Source: Candidatus Aminicenantes bacterium UBA4085
GTDB taxonomy: Bacteria > Acidobacteriota > Aminicenantia > Aminicenantales > UBA4085
Length of the DNA: 7,329 nt
Direction: 5' to 3'
NCBI GenBank assembly: GCA_002383325.1
Contig: DFYJ01000022.1
Coordinates: 1 to 7,329, forward strand
Shown: positions 5,172 through 7,329 of the stretch, one piece after another
Numbering within the stretch: the stretch's first letter is position 1
Layout of the letters: every line of letters starts with the position of its first letter
Notes under the pieces: generated by a model
Databases searched by the model: none
The model's input: the letters and a program-made list of their open reading frames with translations, nothing else
Told to the model about the DNA's origin: nothing
Program-made: the position numbers and the translations under genes

Positions 5172-5633
5172 TTAGAAGGGGAGCGAATCCCCGTCGTCGG
5201 ATTTCTTGCCGCCGCCTCCGCCGCCAGCGCTTCCGCTGCCTGCGCGAGGCTTGCCCTTGGACTTGCGGGGCGAGGCGGAGTCGCCGCGTTTGTTCTTGTC
5301 CTCAGGATCGTCGGCATCGTCCTCGTCGTCACCGCCGTCCGCGTCGGCGGAGTCGGCGGCATCCCCATCTTCGTCGGCGCCGGGGGCTTCCGCGTCCTCG
5401 CCGCCTTCCTGCCGGAATGGGTGGGCCTTGAGGCCGCCTTTTTCGTCCTTGAGCAGGAGCTCGACCTTCTTCTCGGCCTTGTCCAGCTCGTCGCGGAGGA
5501 AGCGGGCCAGCCGGACTCCCTTCTCGAACAGGGCCAGCGAGTCATTGAGGCTGAGGCCGCCCTTCTCCAGCCGGTCGACCGTGGTCTCCAGGTCGCCCAG
5601 GGCCTTCTCGAAATTGAGGTCTTTGTCTTTCAT
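5172..5633 (-). CDS. xseB: Exodeoxyribonuclease VII small subunit with a long acidic, SSB-like C-terminal tail
   Basis: Residues 1-66 are a normal XseB coiled-coil helical hairpin (NFEKALGDLETTVDRLEKG, SLNDSLALFEKGVRLARFL, LDKAEKKVELLL). It binds XseA, several copies per large subunit, to form exonuclease VII, which degrades single-stranded DNA to oligonucleotides. XseB is usually about 75-85 residues; this one has 153. The extra part is low-complexity: acidic Asp/Glu/Ala-rich (79-112), basic Lys/Arg/Ser (113-130), Gly/Ser-rich (131-142), then KKSDDGDSLPF at the C-terminus, which closely resembles the SSB tail tip (DDDIPF/DDDLPF). The stop codon and last codons were checked base by base. The ATG at 5633 has an AGGAG Shine-Dalgarno five bases upstream. 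A further ATG at 5663 would only add residues encoded by the adjoining repeat. xseA lies upstream, separated by the 195-bp element at 5643-5837. Confidence 0.95.
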   Translation of the reverse strand: MKDKDLNFEKALGDLETTVDRLEKGGLSLNDSLALFEKGVRLARFLRDELDKAEKKVELLLKDEKGGLKAHPFRQEGGEDAEAPGADEDGDAADSADADGGDDEDDADDPEDKNKRGDSASPRKSKGKPRAGSGSAGGGGGGKKSDDGDSLPF

Positions 5634-5638
5634 GGCCG

Positions 5639-5643
5639 CTCCT
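5639..5643 (-). promoter_or_regulatory. Shine-Dalgarno of xseB, abutting the repeat element
   Basis: AGGAG on the minus strand, five bases before the ATG at 5633, is the best ribosome-binding site in the window. Its first base coincides with the outer base of the terminal repeat that starts at 5643, so the inserted element ends exactly at the site. This fixes the xseB start at 5633 rather than at the repeat-encoded ATG at 5663. Confidence 0.75.
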
Positions 5644-5837
5644 AATTGGGGGACACCATACATAACTCCCGAATTATTTTACGCCATTAGATGATATATC
5701 ACGTTTTCAATAATTCCGGGACACCATACGTAATTCCCAAACTCTGTACTCCAAACTTCGAACTCGGCTCATAGATCATTTCATGGCACAAGATGTATCG
5801 CCATAATTTGGGAGTTATGTATGGTGTCCCCCAATTA
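5643..5837. mobile_element. 195-bp MITE-like element with 35-bp terminal inverted repeats, between xseA and xseB
   Basis: The 35-base left terminus (5643-5677) and right terminus (5803-5837, inverted) match at 34 of 35 positions. A third, diverged copy lies inside at 5712-5741 in the left-terminus orientation. The interior is AT-richer than the flanking genes and encodes nothing recognisable. The element thus has the form of a non-autonomous element, or a pair of REP-type repeats in inverted arrangement. Both ends carry the GGGGACACCATACATAA core, also found as a solo copy at 869-903. No clear target-site duplication is seen. Transcribed in the operon, the inverted termini would form a long, stable stem between xseA and xseB and could set their relative expression. 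Confidence 0.8.
5712..5741 (+). repeat. Diverged internal copy of the GGGACACCATAC repeat
   Basis: This copy reads AATTCCGGGACACCATACG followed by TAATTCCCAA. It keeps the GGGACACCATAC core but differs from the terminal copies in the flanks and at several inner positions. It is in the same orientation as the left terminus and 69 bases downstream of it, so the element contains two direct copies and one inverted one. It may mark an older insertion or the remnant of a second element. Confidence 0.7.
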
Positions 5838-5844
5838 CTTTTAC

Positions 5845-7245
5845 TTACTCGTCGATCTTCTTCTCGGGATCGACCGACTCGACGGTCGCGGTGAACTCGC
5901 CCTTATAGAACGACACGGCGACGGAATCGCCGGCTTGAATATCCTCGATGCGGATGGCCGGGCGGCGCTCGTCCGTCAAGCTTGCCGCCTCGCCGTCCTC
6001 CGATCCGCGGCCGAGCTTCTCGCGCTTCCAGACCAGCGTGTAGCCCTTCTTCAGGACGGCCATCGGGCTCTGGGCGTTCAGGCCGGCGGCCAGCCGCTTC
6101 CAGTCCCCCCGCAGGGCGGCCAGGCGCGAGCGAAACGCGCCCGCGATGCGCTCCTCGGCCAAAGCGGCGCGCGAGCGGGCCTCGGCGAACTGCCGCTGGC
6201 GGCCGCGGATCGCTTCCCAGGCCCGCCCCTCCAGCTCGTCGATACCCTGCCCCGTGGACAGCAGGCGCATGCGGAAGCCCTGGAAGGCGCGATGCTGGGC
6301 CAGGGCGGTCAGGCTGTGGCGTCGCTCCTGCACGGCCAGGCGCAGACTCTGCGCGGACCGGCGCTCCAGGTTGGCGATGCGCTCGGCGAAGGCCTCCTCG
6401 GTCTCAACGACCATCTCCGCGGCCGCGGTTGGTGTGGAAGCCCGTATGTCGGCTACGAAGTCGGCGATGGTGAAGTCGACCTCGTGGCCGACGGCGGAGA
6501 TGACCGGGATGGGCGAGGCGGCGATGGCCCGGGCCACCTTTTCCTCGTTGAACGACCAGAGGTCCTCCATCGAGCCGCCGCCGCGCCCGACGATGAGGAC
6601 GTCGATGTCGGGGAGCGCGGCGAAGGCCCGGATGCCGGCCACGATATCATCGGCCGAACCGTCGCCCTGGACGCGGGCGGGATAGATGAGGACGTGAAGC
6701 TTGGCCGAGCGCCGTTCCAGGGTCCGCAGGATGTCGACGACGGCGGCCCCGGTGGGGGATGTGACGATGCCGATGCGCTTGGGGCGAAGGGGGAGCTTGC
6801 GCTTGCGGGCGGGATCGAACAGGCCCTCGGCCTTGAGCCGCTCCTTGAGCTGCTCGAACGCCAGCTGGAGGGCGCCCTTGCCTTTAGGCTCGGCCCGGTC
6901 GATGATGAGCTGGTAGGAGCCGCGCGGGAGGTAGACGTCGATCTTGCCGCGGCAGACCAGGTGCTGGCCGTCCTTGAGCTCGAACTTGAGGCGGGCCGCG
7001 TCGCTGCGCCAGATGACGGCGGGGATGGAGCTGCCGGCGTCCTTGAGAGTCAGGTAGATGTGGCCGGAGCCGTATTGGCGGGCGTTGGACACCTCGCCCT
7101 CGACCCAGACCTGGGGGAAGGCGGTTTCCAGGGCGGCCTTGATGACCGTGGTCAGCTCGGAGACGGAGTAGACTTTGTCCTTGACCACGAGCGTGCCGGG
7201 GTGGACCACATCGCGGCCGGGAGGCGGGGCGTTCTCTTCTTTCAT
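5845..7245 (-). CDS. xseA: Exodeoxyribonuclease VII large subunit
   Basis: A complete 466-residue XseA (E. coli 456), the catalytic subunit of exonuclease VII, which digests ssDNA from both ends and works with XseB. Order of parts: a short N-terminal extension (1-24); an OB-fold DNA-binding domain, YSVSELTTVIKAALE...VWVEGEVSN (26-54) and GHIYLTLKD (61-69), to about 125; the catalytic domain with RIGIVTSPTGAA (157-168), LIVGRGGGSMEDLWSFNEE (217-235) and SAVGHEVDFTIADFVAD (250-266) followed by RASTPTAAAE (268-277); a long coiled coil (about 280-400) that binds XseB; and a short C-terminal barrel segment ending PEKKIDE. All hallmark motifs are intact. The ATG at 7245 has only a weak AGG before it and lies 13 bases from a TATAAT, so the mRNA may be almost leaderless. 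xseB follows after 211 bases that hold the repeat element. Confidence 0.97.
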   Translation of the reverse strand: MKEENAPPPGRDVVHPGTLVVKDKVYSVSELTTVIKAALETAFPQVWVEGEVSNARQYGSGHIYLTLKDAGSSIPAVIWRSDAARLKFELKDGQHLVCRGKIDVYLPRGSYQLIIDRAEPKGKGALQLAFEQLKERLKAEGLFDPARKRKLPLRPKRIGIVTSPTGAAVVDILRTLERRSAKLHVLIYPARVQGDGSADDIVAGIRAFAALPDIDVLIVGRGGGSMEDLWSFNEEKVARAIAASPIPVISAVGHEVDFTIADFVADIRASTPTAAAEMVVETEEAFAERIANLERRSAQSLRLAVQERRHSLTALAQHRAFQGFRMRLLSTGQGIDELEGRAWEAIRGRQRQFAEARSRAALAEERIAGAFRSRLAALRGDWKRLAAGLNAQSPMAVLKKGYTLVWKREKLGRGSEDGEAASLTDERRPAIRIEDIQAGDSVAVSFYKGEFTATVESVDPEKKIDE

Positions 7246-7258
7246 GCCTAACGGGGCT

Positions 7259-7287
7259 ATTATACCGCAGTGTCAAAAAGGGGTCAG
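7259..7287 (-). promoter_or_regulatory. Putative sigma70-type promoter for the xseA cluster
   Basis: The minus strand carries CTGACC (7287-7282, 4 of 6 to the -35), a 17-base spacer and a perfect TATAAT (7264-7259). The hexamers are well placed, but initiation would fall only about 7 bases before the ATG at 7245. The -35 lies inside the repeat-like sequence at 7270-7300, so the repeat may have contributed half of the promoter. Confidence 0.5.
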
Positions 7288-7300
7288 GTCTTAAGATTCA
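7270..7300. repeat. Probable end of a second dispersed-repeat family at the right edge
   Basis: The stretch GTGTCAAAAAGGGGTCAGG followed by TCTTAAGATTCAA, with an 8-bp palindrome TCTTAAGA (7289-7296), resembles, from memory, the AAAAGGGGTCAGGTCTT sequences found at the ends of IS200-like/REP-associated transposase loci. Only one copy is visible and the window ends soon after, so neither boundary can be set. Confidence 0.4.
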
Positions 7301-7329
7301 AGTTATCACGGCTGTCCGGTTAAAAGTTG

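Noticed and set aside
5634..5663. An ATG at 5663 that would lengthen XseB by ten residues (MYGVPQLGAA).
   Set aside because: The extra codons are read from the 35-bp repeat itself. The ATG at 5633 has an AGGAG at ideal spacing and begins at the normal family N-terminus.
5643..5837. A CRISPR array, because three repeat copies lie close together.
   Set aside because: There are only three copies, one inverted and one diverged, with unequal spacers of 34 and about 60 bases and no cas genes.
5821..7251. A 476-codon plus-strand open frame opposite xseA.
   Set aside because: It mirrors a fully conserved XseA gene, begins inside the terminal repeat and has no recognisable domain.
7264..7278. TTGACA only six bases upstream of TATAAT before xseA.
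   Set aside because: A six-base spacer cannot work as a -35/-10 pair. The weaker CTGACC at 17 bases is the better-placed partner.

Overview
The window is a compact, GC-rich bacterial chromosome segment in which every gene I can support lies on the minus strand, so transcription runs from the right edge to the left. In transcription order it holds xseA and xseB (the two subunits of exonuclease VII), dxs (first step of the MEP isoprenoid pathway), a small GIY-YIG protein, a TlyA-type rRNA 2'-O-methyltransferase, nadK (NAD kinase), and the N-terminal 243 codons of a glycogen/starch-synthase-like GT5 protein cut by the left edge. The order xseA-xseB-(ispA)-dxs-tlyA-nadK is a familiar housekeeping cluster in several phyla. 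With the high GC content and the abundance of small palindromic repeats it suggests something like Acidobacteriota or Aminicenantes, but no marker here fixes the taxon.

Layout: positions 1-729 glgA-like (partial); 730-932 an intergenic stretch with an AT-rich promoter-like island, a GC hairpin, one solo 35-bp repeat and a hairpin just after nadK; 933-1778 nadK; 1775-2659 tlyA (ATGA overlap with nadK); 2660-3083 an inserted-looking cassette made of a small GIY-YIG gene between inverted copies of a palindromic repeat; 3079-4962 dxs; 4963-5171 a structured dxs leader with an extended -10 promoter; 5172-5633 xseB; 5643-5837 a 195-bp MITE-like element with 35-bp terminal inverted repeats; 5845-7245 xseA; 7246-7329 an xseA promoter-like region that overlaps what looks like the end of another dispersed repeat.

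The genes themselves are ordinary housekeeping functions: ssDNA degradation in repair, isoprenoid and thiamine/pyridoxal precursor supply, ribosome modification, NADP supply and glucan metabolism. The unusual content lies in how they are decorated. XseB carries a long disordered acidic and Gly-rich tail ending in DDGDSLPF, very like the C-terminal protein-interaction tip of SSB. The operon is interrupted by at least two, probably three, families of small palindromic repeats, one of them flanking the GIY-YIG gene in inverted orientation. TlyA has an extra internal segment, the GIY-YIG protein has lost a conserved internal block, and the GT5 protein lacks the usual Lys of its K-x-G-G-L motif.
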